NCBI GenBank assembly: GCA_017883045.1 | Contig: JADGOJ010000008.1 | Coordinates: 1-43,533, forward strand | Source: Acidimicrobiales bacterium | Lineage (GTDB): Bacteria; Actinomycetota; Acidimicrobiia; Acidimicrobiales; RAAP-2 | Reading direction: 5' to 3' | DNA length: 43,533 bases | In this document: positions 8,413 through 18,027 of the stretch, in pieces | Position numbering within the stretch: position 1 is the stretch's first letter | Layout: the number at the start of each line of letters is the position of its first letter | Program-made: the position numbers and the translations under genes | Notes under the pieces: model-generated | The model's input: the letters and a program-made list of their open reading frames with translations, nothing else | Told to the model about the DNA's origin: nothing | The model's database searches: none

Positions 8413-9126
8413 ATGGCGTCCGGTCAGCCTCGACCTGAGAATGTCCTGAAGCACTTTGGGCGCAGGATCTTCATCGGCATGGTTGCCGCAGGCGCCGCGG
8501 GCATCGTCTTTGGGGCACGAGTGCAGAGTGTCGTGGGCAACACAATCGGATCGGGAGCGGGGGGACTGCTGCCCGGGGGCGATCGCTTTCGGATCTACAC
8601 GATCACCGGCCACCTTCCATCGATACCATCGTCGAACTACCGGCTCAAGGTCACCGGCCTGGTGGAGCGGCCTCTCGACCTCTCCCTGGAAGACCTCAAG
8701 GCCATGCCGAAGACGACGCTCGTCAAGGACTTCCAGTGCGTCACCGGTTGGCGTGTTCCCAAGGTCCACTGGGAGGGTGTCAGACTCTCGGACGTCCTCG
8801 CCGCCGCCGGTGTGAAGAGCAGTGCCGCGGCGCTCGCCTTCGACTCGTACGACGGCATGGACACCGAGAGCCTGACCCTGGACCAAGCCCAGCTTCCCGA
8901 CGTCATCGTCGCCTATCGGATGTTCGATGCTCCGATCACCGACGAGCACGGCGGACCGGTTCGGTTGTACGTGGCCCCGATGTACGGCTACAAGTCGATC
9001 AAGTGGCTCTCGGCGATTCACGTGGTGGAACGGGCCGAACCCGGCTACTGGGAACAGAACGGCTACCCCGTCGATGCATGGATTGACGGCTCCCACAAGA
9101 ACGCCGAGCGGTCAATTGACCAGTAG
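8413..9126 (+). CDS. Molybdopterin-dependent oxidoreductase, sulfite-oxidase fold (YedY/MsrP-like)
   Basis: Predicted exported or membrane-anchored molybdoenzyme of 237 aa with the oxidoreductase molybdopterin-binding domain. A hydrophobic segment at about residues 19-34 (IFIGMVAAGAAGIVFG) follows FGRR, so it may be a membrane anchor or an atypical Tat-like signal; a twin-arginine motif of full consensus is not evident. The domain runs from YRLKVTGLVERPLDLSLEDL onward. The Mo-ligand Cys is at about residue 109 in VKDFQCVTGW, followed by WEGVRLSDVLAAAG and VAPMYGYKSIKWLSAI. The next gene, a membrane cytochrome b, overlaps its 3' end, so the two likely form a catalytic plus electron-transfer pair as MsrP/MsrQ do. 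The substrate is unknown: methionine sulfoxide, sulfite and others are possible. Confidence 0.88.
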   Translation: MASGQPRPENVLKHFGRRIFIGMVAAGAAGIVFGARVQSVVGNTIGSGAGGLLPGGDRFRIYTITGHLPSIPSSNYRLKVTGLVERPLDLSLEDLKAMPKTTLVKDFQCVTGWRVPKVHWEGVRLSDVLAAAGVKSSAAALAFDSYDGMDTESLTLDQAQLPDVIVAYRMFDAPITDEHGGPVRLYVAPMYGYKSIKWLSAIHVVERAEPGYWEQNGYPVDAWIDGSHKNAERSIDQ

Positions 9127-9802
9127 CTCACCCGGCTCGCACGCTCGTGTCGAATCTGAAGCCACGTCTCCACGCATACTGCGCTTCGATCGAGCGGAGC
9201 GAGCCGCTCACTGGGCCACCGCCGGACTCTTCGCTGTCCTCATGGCGACGGCTCTCCCCCTCTACTTCGTCCAAGTGGAACGTTTCGTCGGGCGTCGGGC
9301 ATTGATCGCTGACATCCATACGTGGACCGGCGTGGTGTTGCCGGTACCACTGCTCGTCCTCATGGCCGGTCCGTGGGGGAAGCGACTTCGCCGTGACATT
9401 CGACGCTGCAACCTCTGGACGGCGGCCGAGATCCGCTGGCTGAGGTCGCTCGGGCGAGAGCCACTCGCCGAACCCGACAAGTTCAATCCCGGTCAGAAGC
9501 TGAACAGTCTCTTCACAGCGGGCACGATCGCCGTCATGCTCGCCACCGGATCCATCATGAAGTGGAATCGATTCTTCCCGCTCAGTTGGCGCACGGGAGC
9601 GACCTTCGACCATGACGTGCTCGCCACTGCGGTCTTCGTGGTGGTGATGGGCCACATCACGGTGGCCCTCACCCACCGTGATGCACTCCGATCGATCTTC
9701 AAGGGATGGGTGAGCGAGTCGTGGGCCCAGCGCCATGCCGGCGGATGGTTGAAGGAGGAATCAGCATCCAAGGGATCAGACCCGCCGTCGACGAATCAGT
9801 GA
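9116..9802 (+). CDS. Membrane cytochrome b subunit partnering the molybdoenzyme
   Basis: Predicted four-helix di-haem cytochrome b of about 228 aa, of the cytochrome b561/formate-dehydrogenase gamma kind. Four hydrophobic segments are visible: AAHWATAGLFAVLMATALPLY, IHTWTGVVLPVPLLVLMAG, LFTAGTIAVMLATGSIM and VLATAVFVVVMGHITVALTH. Candidate haem-ligand His residues are in AAHWAT, DIHTWTG, TFDHDV and MGHITVALTH. No ATG or GTG lies at a sensible place, so I take TTG 9116, which overlaps the upstream stop by 11 bases; starts further upstream would lie deep inside the preceding gene. It would carry electrons between the quinone pool and the preceding Mo enzyme. The C-terminus is a short polar tail. 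Confidence 0.8.
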   Translation: MTSSSPGSHARVESEATSPRILRFDRAERAAHWATAGLFAVLMATALPLYFVQVERFVGRRALIADIHTWTGVVLPVPLLVLMAGPWGKRLRRDIRRCNLWTAAEIRWLRSLGREPLAEPDKFNPGQKLNSLFTAGTIAVMLATGSIMKWNRFFPLSWRTGATFDHDVLATAVFVVVMGHITVALTHRDALRSIFKGWVSESWAQRHAGGWLKEESASKGSDPPSTNQ

Positions 9803-10028
9803 CACGGGGCCACTGGCGAAGGTGGCTTCGAGCCTGCCCACTTCCCGTGCCCGTTCCGAGCACGGCTCACGTCGGGTCACGTCGCGGTGACTGCAAGGCA
9901 GCAGGGTCCGCAAGCGCCCCACGGCCGAACTACGGACTCTGAAGTCCGAGGGACGGGCCCAGAATCGGCCCTTCGCCACTTGCGAGGATGAGCCGGAACG
10001 CTAGACCAGTGCCATTGTTGGGCCGTTG
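9803..10028. other. Intergenic region with two small hairpins
   Basis: No gene seen. CGGACT/AGTCCG (9934-9949, loop CTGA) is a perfect 6-bp stem, and CCGTGC with GCACGG forms another stem about 70 bp upstream of it. Neither is followed by a T tract, so they are at most weak or Rho-assisted termination points for the cytochrome b gene. Confidence 0.3.
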
Positions 10029-10095
10029 TTAGCGAAGCAGGTGCTTGGCGATGACGATGCGTTGGATCTGATTGGTCCCCTCGTAGATCTGGGTG
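10029..10095 (-). pseudogene. Acyl-CoA dehydrogenase 3'-end fragment, copy A
   Basis: Reads [21 protein letters not shown] then TAA, the conserved C-terminus of a short-chain acyl-CoA dehydrogenase, and nothing upstream of the TQ resembles the family. A 37-bp block (10059-10095) is identical to blocks in copies B and C, and homology ends at the same base in all three. Outside the block, codons for the same residues differ at wobble positions, so this is not a recent copy of C. Likely a remnant left by insertion at the gene's 3' end. Confidence 0.75.
10059..10095. repeat. 37-bp repeat, copy A (candidate attachment core)
   Basis: Identical at 10059-10095, 24737-24773 and 43332-43368. It begins GCGTTGGATC and ends GATCTGGGTG. 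All three copies have the same orientation and diverge abruptly after the final G. It could be an integration core or strongly conserved coding sequence exposed by repeated truncation. Confidence 0.6.
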
Positions 10096-10196
10096 GTGGA
10101 CCTGAAGGGGCTCGAAACCAAGGAGTCTTGGCCGTGTATGACTCGACCAGCACCAGGAATTTTCGCTATCACCCCACGAATCTACCCTGGGCGGAG

Positions 10197-10332
10197 TCAG
10201 TTGGTGAGCGCAACGAGTCCGGTGAACTTCTCTATTGGTGTCATGAAACCAACAGTCTCGCGCGGACGTCCGTTGAGGCTCCGCTGAAACTGCCGCAGAT
10301 CGCTGTTCTCTGCGGTCACCTTCACCGACGAC
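10197..10332 (-). pseudogene. IS30-family transposase, C-terminal remnant
   Basis: Minus-strand frame ending TGA at 10197 reads KVTAENSDLRQFQRSLNG then RPRETVGFMTPIEKF. The RSLNGRPRxTxGxMTPxE pattern is the hallmark of the IS30 transposase C-terminus. Upstream (higher coordinates) the DDE core and N-terminal HTH are missing, so only about 45 codons remain. It lies 100 bp inside copy A of the dehydrogenase fragment. Confidence 0.6.
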
Positions 10333-10397
10333 CACTTCCTCTCGTGGGATGGGTCTCAGTCATACGTTCGACGCGTAGATGATGCTGGGAAGGCTAT

Positions 10398-10427
10398 CGA
10401 CCGTTCATGGCAGAGCATGAACGGTCG
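10398..10427. repeat. Perfect 12-bp inverted repeat with 6-base loop
   Basis: CGACCGTTCATG and CATGAACGGTCG flank GCAGAG. There is no T run on either side, so it is not a normal intrinsic terminator. It lies in gene-free DNA next to the IS30 remnant and may be an IS-associated palindrome, an operator or a structured RNA. Confidence 0.5.
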
Positions 10428-10685
10428 CGAAATTGTCGGCACAAGCTTGTGCGAGGTCATCGTTCCATCTCCGCACGCCCCACGTAAGGCTCGAACCCCG
10501 AAGAAGGAGCATCGATGACAGCCGGAATCACTTGGCGAGTTGGCGCGGACGTTTACCGAGCCGATGGTGACAATCGATGAGGAGTCATCGAGACTGGCGG
10601 CCTCGACGGCTTCCGCGCCTGAGCCGGCGATCCACCCCTCTGGCGCTGTCCGGTCCCCCGTAGGCGCGGGGACCGCCCGGTCGCA
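10428..10685. other. Gene-free stretch downstream of the transketolase operon
   Basis: No gene or convincing terminator seen. A short frame overlaps here on the minus strand but is a shadow of the transketolase gene. Confidence 0.3.
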
Positions 10686-11720
10686 CTAACCCAGACTCGA
10701 CACGAACGTCAACACGACTTCGGTGATGCCCGGTGGGTCGAGCCGGTAGTGCGCGTAGAGCGCGGCAGGAGGTCCGATCTCGACGTACTGGTCGGGCACC
10801 CCGTGGCGCAGGAGGGCGGCCGACGAGCGCAGGTCGCAGAGCGTCTCGGCGACGGCGCCGCCCAGTCCCCCGATGACGCTGTGCTCTTCGACGGTGACGA
10901 CCACGCCGCAGGTCTGCGCGTCGCGGACCGCCTCGACGTCGAGCGGCTTGATCGTCGCCATGTCGATCACGCCCACCGAGAGGCCGCGCGTGGCCAGCAA
11001 CTCGGCCGCGGCGAGGCTGGGGTGGACCTCGGAGCCGGTGGTGACGATCGTGACGTCGCGCCCGTCGCGCAGGCGGGTCGCCGCGCCGAAGCGGAAGTCC
11101 TCGGGCACGCGCTCGTAGACCTCGGGGTCGCGCCCGCGGCCGAGGCGCAGGTAGAGCGCGCCGGGCAGGTCGATCGAGGCGCGCAGCATGGCGCGCAACT
11201 GGTTGGCGTCGCTGGCGCACGCGACCGTGAGGTCGGCCACCGCGCGCATGGCCGCGAGGTCCTCGAGGGCGTGGTGGCTCGATCCGTAGTAGCCGAGGGA
11301 CATCCCCGAGTGGTGCGCGAGCACGCGCACCGCCATCCCCGGGTAGGCGCAGTCGGTACGCACCTGCTCGTAGCCGAGCAGCGCGGCGAAGGACGCGAAC
11401 GTGCCCACGAAGGGCACGAGGCCGGTCGAGGCGAGGCCCGCCGCCACCGAGATCATGTTCTTCTCCGCGATGCCCATGTTGAAGAACCGCTCCGGGTGCC
11501 GGGCGGCGAAGTCGTTGAGCCGGTTCGCCGAGGCGAGGTCGGCCGTGAGGACCACGACGCGGCCGTCGTGGTCGGCGAGGTCGGCCAGCTCCTCGCCCGC
11601 GACGAAGGCCGGAATCGAACGCCGAGTCACCCCGGACTCGGACTCCTTCGCCCGCAGGTCGCCCCGGAAGACCTCGCTCTGGTCGAGGCCCGCCTCGCGC
11701 GAAGGACGCTCAGTGGCCAC
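10686..11720 (-). CDS. Transketolase, C-terminal subunit (pyrimidine-binding and C-terminal domains)
   Basis: The smaller half of a two-subunit transketolase, 344 aa, which transfers a C2 ketol unit with thiamine diphosphate. Seen: a pyrimidine-domain start (RRSIPAFVAGEELADLADHD), the activating Glu near residue 86 in RFFNMGIAEKNMISVAAGLA, YGSSHHALEDLAAMRAVADL, and the C-terminal domain with VTIVTTGSEVHPSLAAAELL and VTVEEHSVIGGLGGAVAE. Start GTG 11720 overlaps the N-terminal subunit's stop by 11 bases, so the two halves are coupled in translation. It is the last gene of the operon beginning at 21.9 kb. Split transketolases like this occur in dedicated sugar catabolic operons (for example apulose-4-phosphate transketolase) as well as in archaea; the donor sugar here is unknown. 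Confidence 0.9.
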   Translation of the reverse strand: MATERPSREAGLDQSEVFRGDLRAKESESGVTRRSIPAFVAGEELADLADHDGRVVVLTADLASANRLNDFAARHPERFFNMGIAEKNMISVAAGLASTGLVPFVGTFASFAALLGYEQVRTDCAYPGMAVRVLAHHSGMSLGYYGSSHHALEDLAAMRAVADLTVACASDANQLRAMLRASIDLPGALYLRLGRGRDPEVYERVPEDFRFGAATRLRDGRDVTIVTTGSEVHPSLAAAELLATRGLSVGVIDMATIKPLDVEAVRDAQTCGVVVTVEEHSVIGGLGGAVAETLCDLRSSAALLRHGVPDQYVEIGPPAALYAHYRLDPPGITEVVLTFVSSLG

Positions 11721-12558
11721 GACTCGCCCCCTCGATCAGCTCGCGACGCACGTCCTCGTAGTCCTCGGGACCGAGGTTGCCGACGTGCCAGTTGACGTCG
11801 TTCTCCATGCGCGCGACCCCGCGGCCCTTCACGGTATCTGCGACGATCAGTTGGGGCGGCGCGTAATCCGCGTCACCCAACGCTTCGAACGCCCCGAGGA
11901 CCGCGTCCACGTCGTGCCCGTCGATACGCTGGCACGACCAGCCGAACGCGGCGAAGCGGGCCTCGATCGGCTCGGCCGCCATCACGTCCTCGGTCGGCCC
12001 GTCGATGCCGAGCCGGTTGCGGTCCACCAGGCACACCAGGCGCCCCGCCCCGAAGTGGCCGGCCGCCATCGCCGCCTCCCAGACCTGTCCCTCGGCGAGC
12101 TCGCCGTCGCCCACCATGACGTAGACGCGGTAGTCGCGTCGCGAGACCCGTCCGGCGAGCGCCATGCCCAGCCCGATCGAGAGACCGTGCCCGAGCGACC
12201 CGGAGCTGAAGTCGATGCCGGGGATCTTGCGCATGTCGGGGTGGTCGCCGAAGGGGCTGCCCAGGCGCGTGTACGAGTCGAGCAGCGACGCGTCGAAGTA
12301 CCCGAGGTCGGCCAGGATCGGGTAGAGGCCGATCGCGGCGTGACCCTTGGAAAGGATGAAGCGGTCCCGCTCGGGCCAGCGCGGGTTCGCCGGGTCGAGG
12401 CGCAGCTGGCGGTAGTAGAGGGCGGCGAGCAGCTCGGCGGCCGAGAAGGTCCCGCTGTAGTGGCCCGCGCCGGCGATCCGCGACAGGCGCAGCGTCTCGA
12501 GGCGCACCATGAGGGCCTTTTGCGCGACGAGCTCGGCCGGCGTGGGGGCGCTCGTCAC
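11710..12558 (-). CDS. Transketolase, N-terminal (thiamine diphosphate-binding) subunit
   Basis: The 282-aa partner of the next gene, carrying the diphosphate-binding domain. The motif starts at about residue 150: VGDGELAEGQVWEAAMAAGH, ending with CLVDRNRLG, the usual GDG...N spacing. SKGHAAIGLYPILADLGY and SSGSLGHGLSIGLGMALAGR are also typical. GTG 12558 is the chosen start because it overlaps the stop of the upstream ABC ATPase gene as GTGA; longer frames upstream have no homology. Together with the C-terminal half it makes a complete transketolase of about 625 residues. Its position behind a transporter and kinase/aldolase genes suggests it processes a phosphorylated sugar-like intermediate from the imported compound. 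Confidence 0.9.
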   Translation of the reverse strand: MTSAPTPAELVAQKALMVRLETLRLSRIAGAGHYSGTFSAAELLAALYYRQLRLDPANPRWPERDRFILSKGHAAIGLYPILADLGYFDASLLDSYTRLGSPFGDHPDMRKIPGIDFSSGSLGHGLSIGLGMALAGRVSRRDYRVYVMVGDGELAEGQVWEAAMAAGHFGAGRLVCLVDRNRLGIDGPTEDVMAAEPIEARFAAFGWSCQRIDGHDVDAVLGAFEALGDADYAPPQLIVADTVKGRGVARMENDVNWHVGNLGPEDYEDVRRELIEGASRGH

Positions 12559-13390
12559 GTCGGCTCCGGGTCGGTCGCGTCGGCCAGCGCCATCGGGCGC
12601 GGGTGCGCGGCGAGCAGCGTGCGCGTGTAGGGCGCCTGGGGCGAGTGGAAGACCTCGGCGGTCGGGCCGATTTCGACAATCTCGCCGAGGTGCATGATCG
12701 CGACGCGGTCGCACACCTCGGCGATCACCGAGAGTTGGTGGGCGACGAAGAGCATCGCGAGGCCGAGCTCGTCGCGCAGGTCGAGGAAGAGGTTGAGCAG
12801 CTGGGTCTGGATCGAGACGTCCAGGGCACTCACCGCCTCGTCGGCGATTAGCACCTCGGGACCCACGGCGAGCGCGCGCGCGACCGCGACCCGCTGGCGC
12901 TGACCACCGGAGAGCTCGCGCGGGTGGCGCGCCGCCGCGGCGGCGGGCAGACGCACGAGGTCGAGCAGGCGCGCGACGAAGGGCCCGGCGTCCTCGCTAC
13001 CGGGCTGGTGATGGACGCGTCCGGCCTCGTGGATCGCCGCGCCGACCGACAGCCGCGGGTTGAGCGACGAGTAGGGGTCCTGGAAGACCATCTGCATCCG
13101 GCGCCGCACCTCGCGCAGGTCGTGTCCGCGAAGGGCGCGCACGTCGAGCCCGCCCAGGACGATTGAACCGTCGTCGGGCTCGACCAGTCGGATGAGCATT
13201 CGCGCGAGCGTCGTCTTGCCGCTGCCCGAACCCCCGGCGAGGCCCAGGATCTCCCCGCGCGCGAGGTCGAAGCTGACCGCGTTCACCGCCGCGTGGGTCT
13301 CGCCGGGCTGGCGTCGCACCCACTCGCCCACCGACCGGCGCAGCACGAAGCGCTTCGTGAGGTCGCGCACCTGGAGCATCGACTCGCCGG

Positions 13391-13394
<4 letters not shown>
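12555..13394 (-). CDS. Oligopeptide/dipeptide-type ABC transporter ATPase (OppF/DppF-like)
   Basis: Cytoplasmic ATPase of 279 aa. Walker A is at residues 54-62 (GGSGSGKTT), then the Q-loop in MQMVFQDPYSSLNPRLSVG, signature LSGGQRQRVAVARALAVG, and Walker B VLIADEAVSALDVS, with Ala where Pro is usual. The family's C-terminal extension ending in PQAPYTRTLLAAHPRP is present but no late Cys-rich segment. ATG 13394 overlaps the stop of the upstream ATPase (ATGA) and its own stop overlaps the transketolase start (GTGA), so the genes form one translationally coupled chain. It pairs with the OppD-like ATPase to drive import through the two permeases. This transporter family also imports non-peptide solutes, so the substrate is best judged from the enzymes around it. 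Confidence 0.93.
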
Positions 13395-14391
<997 letters not shown>

Positions 14392-14395
<4 letters not shown>

Positions 14396-15255
14396 AGGGC
14401 CTCCATCGCGAGGCCGCCGCGCGTCACGCCGTCGCCGATCAGGCTCACACCGAAGCCGAAGAGCACGAGCACCGCGCCGGGGATGGTCGTGATCCACCAG
14501 GCGCTCAGCAGGTAGCCCTGGCCGCTCGCGATGATCGAGCCGAGGTCCGCGCCGGGGGCCTGCTGGCCGAGGCCGAGGTAGGACATGCCCGCGAGCACGA
14601 GCATGTTCACCACGACGTCGACGGTCGAATAGACGAGGCTGGTGCGCACGAGGTTGGGCAGCGCGTGGCGAAAGATGGCGCGCAGGTGCGAGTAGCCCAG
14701 CGCCTTGGTGGCCATCATGAACGGCTGCTCGCGCAGCACCATCATCTCCGAGCGCGCCAGGCGCGCGTAGAGGGCCCACCCGGCAATGATGACCCCGATC
14801 GCCACGCCCTTCAGCCCCGGTCCGACGATCGCAATGACCGCGAGCACCAGCACGATGAACGGGAAGGCGATCACCGTGTCGGCGAGGCGCCCGATGATCG
14901 CGTCGAGCCATCCGCCGACGTAGCCCGCGACGGTCCCCACCACCACCCCGACGATGAGTCCCAGGTAGGTGATCACGGCCACCACCAGCATGTCGATGCG
15001 CAGTCCGTAGAGGACCCTCGACCAGACGTCGCGACCGACGAAGTCGGTGCCCATCCAGTGATGCCAGGACGGGGGCTGGAGGCTGTCGAGCACGCTGACC
15101 TGGTTGGGCTGGTATGGGGCGAGGTAGGGCGCGAGGAGCGCCGCGAGCAGCAAGAGCCCGACGATCGTGAGCCCGGCCGACAGCTCCCAGTTGTACAGGC
15201 GCCGCGGACGCAGGCGCCGCCCCACGATCCGCGCGCGGCTCTCCAGGTCAAGCAC
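14392..15255 (-). CDS. ABC transporter permease (OppC/DppC-like)
   Basis: Membrane permease of 287 aa. An N-terminal membrane segment follows a basic stretch (LYNWELSAGLTIVGLLLLAALL), then the OppC-type LGTDxxGRD-like block WMGTDFVGRDVWSRVLYGLR, further membrane helices, and the EAA-like loop for ATPase contact around YARLARSEMMVLREQPFMMA. The C-terminal LLSAWWITTIPGAVLVLF with FGVSLIGDGVTRGG is characteristic. Its start overlaps the stop of the upstream permease by 8 bases. Confidence 0.93.
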
Positions 15256-16195
15256 TGTGGACCCCCGGACGCACGCGCGGATCGACCACGAACTGCAAGA
15301 GGTCGGTCGCCAGGTTGAGGAAGACCACCACCGAACCCGCCAGGACCGCCAGCGTCTCGACGAGCGGGTAGTCGCGCTGCTCGACCGCGAGGAAGAGCAG
15401 CGTGCCCAGCCCCGGAATCTGGAAGACCTGCTCGAGTACCACGGTCCCGCCGATCAGGAAGCCCACGTTGACCGCGAGCACGGTCACCGTCGGCATGACG
15501 GCGTTGCGCATCACGTGGTGCGCCATGATCCGCCAGGTCGTGAAGCCGCGCGCCCGGGTCGCCTCGACGTACTCGAGGCTCAGCACGTGGCGGATGCTAG
15601 ATCGCAGGGTCCGCACGATGACCGCGAGCAGCGACAGTCCCAGCGCCACCGCCGGCAGGGTCAGGGACCGCACGATTCCCCAGAACCCCGCCCCGTACCC
15701 CGAGATCGGCAGCCAGTGGAGCTTGAGAGCGAAGACGACCGCCAGCACCAGTCCCGACCAGAAGGTCGGCATCGCGAAGCTCACCGTCGTGAAGATGCGG
15801 ATGGCGTGGTCGACCGGACGGTCGATGCGCAGCGCCGCGAGAATCGCCAGCGGTACGCCGATCACCATCGCGACGAGCGTCCCGTAGGCGATGAGCGCGA
15901 GACTGGGCACCAGCCGCTGGCCGATCAGCGACGAGATGGACTGGCTGAAGGTGAACGACTGGCCGAAGTGCCCCGTGACCAGGTGCTCGAGGAACAGCCA
16001 GAACTGGCTGGGCAGTGGTCGGTTCAACCCGAGGCTGTCGCTGATGAGCTTGATCTCGGCGGGCGTCGCGCGGGGGCCGAGCATCGTCGAGACCGGGTTG
16101 CCCGGCACGAAGTGAATGAGGGAGAAGGCGAGGAACGCGAGCAGCAGCAACTGGACGAGGCTGATCCCGACTCGACGCGCCACGTAGGCCAGCAC
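15248..16195 (-). CDS. ABC transporter permease (OppB/DppB-like)
   Basis: Membrane permease of 315 aa. It begins MLAYVARRVGISLVQLLLLA, the standard OppB N-terminus with its first membrane helix, followed by FSLIHFVPGNPVSTMLG. Later segments include GVPLAILAALRIDRPVDHAI, SFAMPTFWSGLVLAVVFAL and the ATPase-contact loop VEATRARGFTTWRIMAHHVM. The C-terminus holds TVVLEQVFQIPGLGTLLFLA. It lies 68 bp downstream of the solute-binding protein gene on the same strand. Confidence 0.93.
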   Translation of the reverse strand: MLAYVARRVGISLVQLLLLAFLAFSLIHFVPGNPVSTMLGPRATPAEIKLISDSLGLNRPLPSQFWLFLEHLVTGHFGQSFTFSQSISSLIGQRLVPSLALIAYGTLVAMVIGVPLAILAALRIDRPVDHAIRIFTTVSFAMPTFWSGLVLAVVFALKLHWLPISGYGAGFWGIVRSLTLPAVALGLSLLAVIVRTLRSSIRHVLSLEYVEATRARGFTTWRIMAHHVMRNAVMPTVTVLAVNVGFLIGGTVVLEQVFQIPGLGTLLFLAVEQRDYPLVETLAVLAGSVVVFLNLATDLLQFVVDPRVRPGVHSA

Positions 16196-16263
16196 CGGCT
16201 ACCCGTCCTCTCTCACGACGCGTCTAGTCCATCGGGTCGCCACCGCACGTCGGCAGGCGACGA

Positions 16264-17883
16264 CTACTTCGCGATCCAGGTGTACTGCAGCGAGTCCGCT
16301 CCCAGTGGGTTGAGGTAGGTGCCGCACACGTTGTTCCCGTGGGTGTTGAGGAACGGCAGGTCGATGATGTTGATGAACGGCGTCTGGTCCATCAGGGCCG
16401 CCTGGATCAGCGGCCACTGCGTGGCGCGGCTGGTCTCGCTCGCGGTGTGAGTGAACTTGGTCACCATCGCGGCGATCTTCGGGTTGTTCCACCACGAGAA
16501 GAAGCTATAGCCGCCCCCGCCGTAGGCCGTCACGAACGCGGCGTACTCGTCGGGCACCGTCACGTCACTGGTGAACTCGGCGTACGGGAAGGTCAGGTCG
16601 TACTTGCCCTTCATGTACAGCGCGGTCTGGGTCGCCTGGTCCTCGCTGATCAGCTTCACCTTGATGCCCAGGGCCGCCCACTCCGACTGCAGGATCAGCA
16701 CCAGGTTGGTGTAGGCGGCGTAGCCGCTCGGGTACTGCAGGCTGATCGAGAAGCCCTTGGGGAACGTCGACTTGGCCATGAACTGCTTGGCGAGCTTCAG
16801 GTCGTAGGAGTAGGGCTTCACGACGCTGTTGGGCGCGTCGTACTTCAACTGGGGCAGCACGCTGTTGGGAATGGTGCCCAGGCCCTGGTAGACCGACTTG
16901 TTGATGAGCGGGCGGTCGATCGCGTACTGCATGGCCTTGCGCACGTTGAGGTCGGCCAGGGGCTTGCGTTGGTGGTTCAGCCACAACCCGACCCAGTAGG
17001 GCACCTTCGCCGACTGGAGGGTCAGGCTCGAGCTCGCCTGGATGGTCTTGACCTGGGAGTAGGGGATGCCGTCGGCGATCTGGGCCTGGCCGTTCTGCAC
17101 GTCGAGCAGGCGCGTGTTGTCACTCGAGGCGTACTGGTAGGTCACCGAGTTGAGGTACGGCAGGCCCGGCTCCCAGTAGTAGGGGTTGCGCACGAAGGTG
17201 ATCGATGAGCCGCGGACCCACTTGCTCAGCATGAACGGACCCGTGCCGACCGGGTGGTTCCAGAAGCTGGTCCCCTGCTTGGTGACGAGGTTCTTCGGCA
17301 CGATCATCGCGTCGAAGATGCTCAGGTTGTAGAGGATTCCCGGCGTGGGCGCCGAGAGGGTCATCTTGACCGTAGACGCGTTGACGATGCTCGCGCTCTT
17401 GAAGCCGCCCGAGAGCACGGCGGTCTCGTCGAGCTTGGGGTTGGCGAAGTAGTCGAGCGAGAAGACGATGTCGGCCGCCGTCACCGCCTGGCCGTTGGAG
17501 AACTTGATGCCGGGGCGCAGGTGGAACAGGTACGTCTTGCCGTCCGCCGAAACCGACCAGCTGCTGGCGACGGCCGGCACGACGTTCTGGGTCGCGCCCT
17601 TGGGGTCGGGCATGACCAGCCCCTGGTAGAGGAGCGTGTCGGCGAAGATGTCGCCGTTGCCGTTCGTGGGGTAGAAGGGGTTGAGGGTCACGGGGCCGGC
17701 CTGGCGCGCGTAGACGAGTGAGCCGCCCTTGACCGGGGTGCCCTTGCACGCCGACGCCGTGTTGATGCCGGTCGAGGCCGAGGCCGACAACGGCACCACC
17801 ACGAGCGCCGCGACGCTCGCGGCCGCGATGAGGGCGACGGCCCTACGGTGAATCCGGCCACTGTGGTGGTTCATCTTGGACAC
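16264..17883 (-). CDS. ABC transporter solute-binding protein, family 5 (OppA/DppA-like)
   Basis: Secreted substrate-binding protein of about 539 aa. A basic leader (HHSGRIHRRA) precedes a hydrophobic signal segment (VALIAAASVAALVVVPLSAS); a Cys appears only at ASACKG and lacks a clear lipobox. The family 5 body follows: GGSLVYARQAGPVTLNPFYP, FHLRPGIKFSNGQAVTAADI with FSLDYF, VGTGPFMLSKWVRGSS and VRKAMQYAIDRPLINKSVY. GTG 17883 is preferred because GGGGGGA lies about five bases upstream; ATG 17874 is an alternative but would put that site 13-14 bases away. It sets the specificity of the importer, but the ligand cannot be read from sequence. A 133-bp gap separates it from the cyclase gene, so it may also have its own promoter. 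Confidence 0.9.
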   Translation of the reverse strand: MSKMNHHSGRIHRRAVALIAAASVAALVVVPLSASASTGINTASACKGTPVKGGSLVYARQAGPVTLNPFYPTNGNGDIFADTLLYQGLVMPDPKGATQNVVPAVASSWSVSADGKTYLFHLRPGIKFSNGQAVTAADIVFSLDYFANPKLDETAVLSGGFKSASIVNASTVKMTLSAPTPGILYNLSIFDAMIVPKNLVTKQGTSFWNHPVGTGPFMLSKWVRGSSITFVRNPYYWEPGLPYLNSVTYQYASSDNTRLLDVQNGQAQIADGIPYSQVKTIQASSSLTLQSAKVPYWVGLWLNHQRKPLADLNVRKAMQYAIDRPLINKSVYQGLGTIPNSVLPQLKYDAPNSVVKPYSYDLKLAKQFMAKSTFPKGFSISLQYPSGYAAYTNLVLILQSEWAALGIKVKLISEDQATQTALYMKGKYDLTFPYAEFTSDVTVPDEYAAFVTAYGGGGYSFFSWWNNPKIAAMVTKFTHTASETSRATQWPLIQAALMDQTPFINIIDLPFLNTHGNNVCGTYLNPLGADSLQYTWIAK

Positions 17884-18016
17884 AACATCCCCCCATGTCT
17901 CGGTCGGCTCGGGGACCTGGTCCTGAAGGACCCCCGGGTCCGACTGCACTCTTCGCGCGAGCCTACGTGGCGATGACCCCGTATGCAAGTCGGACGTTCA
18001 ACAAAAAACCTTCCCC
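17884..18016 (-). promoter_or_regulatory. Leader of the transporter genes with a small hairpin
   Basis: The gap between the cyclase and binding-protein genes contains GGTCC/GGACC arms around a four-base loop and further GC-rich inverted sequence shortly before the binding-protein start. It may hold a promoter or an mRNA structure that raises binding-protein expression relative to upstream genes. Suggestive only. Confidence 0.3.
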
Positions 18017-18027
18017 CTACTTAAGGG
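18003..18027 (-). terminator. Weak intrinsic terminator candidate after the cyclase gene
   Basis: On the minus strand GCCCTTAAGTAGGGGGAAGG overlaps the cyclase stop and runs straight into TTTTTT. The stem (CCCT/AGGG) is only about four pairs, so partial termination or attenuation is more likely than full stop. Confidence 0.3.
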
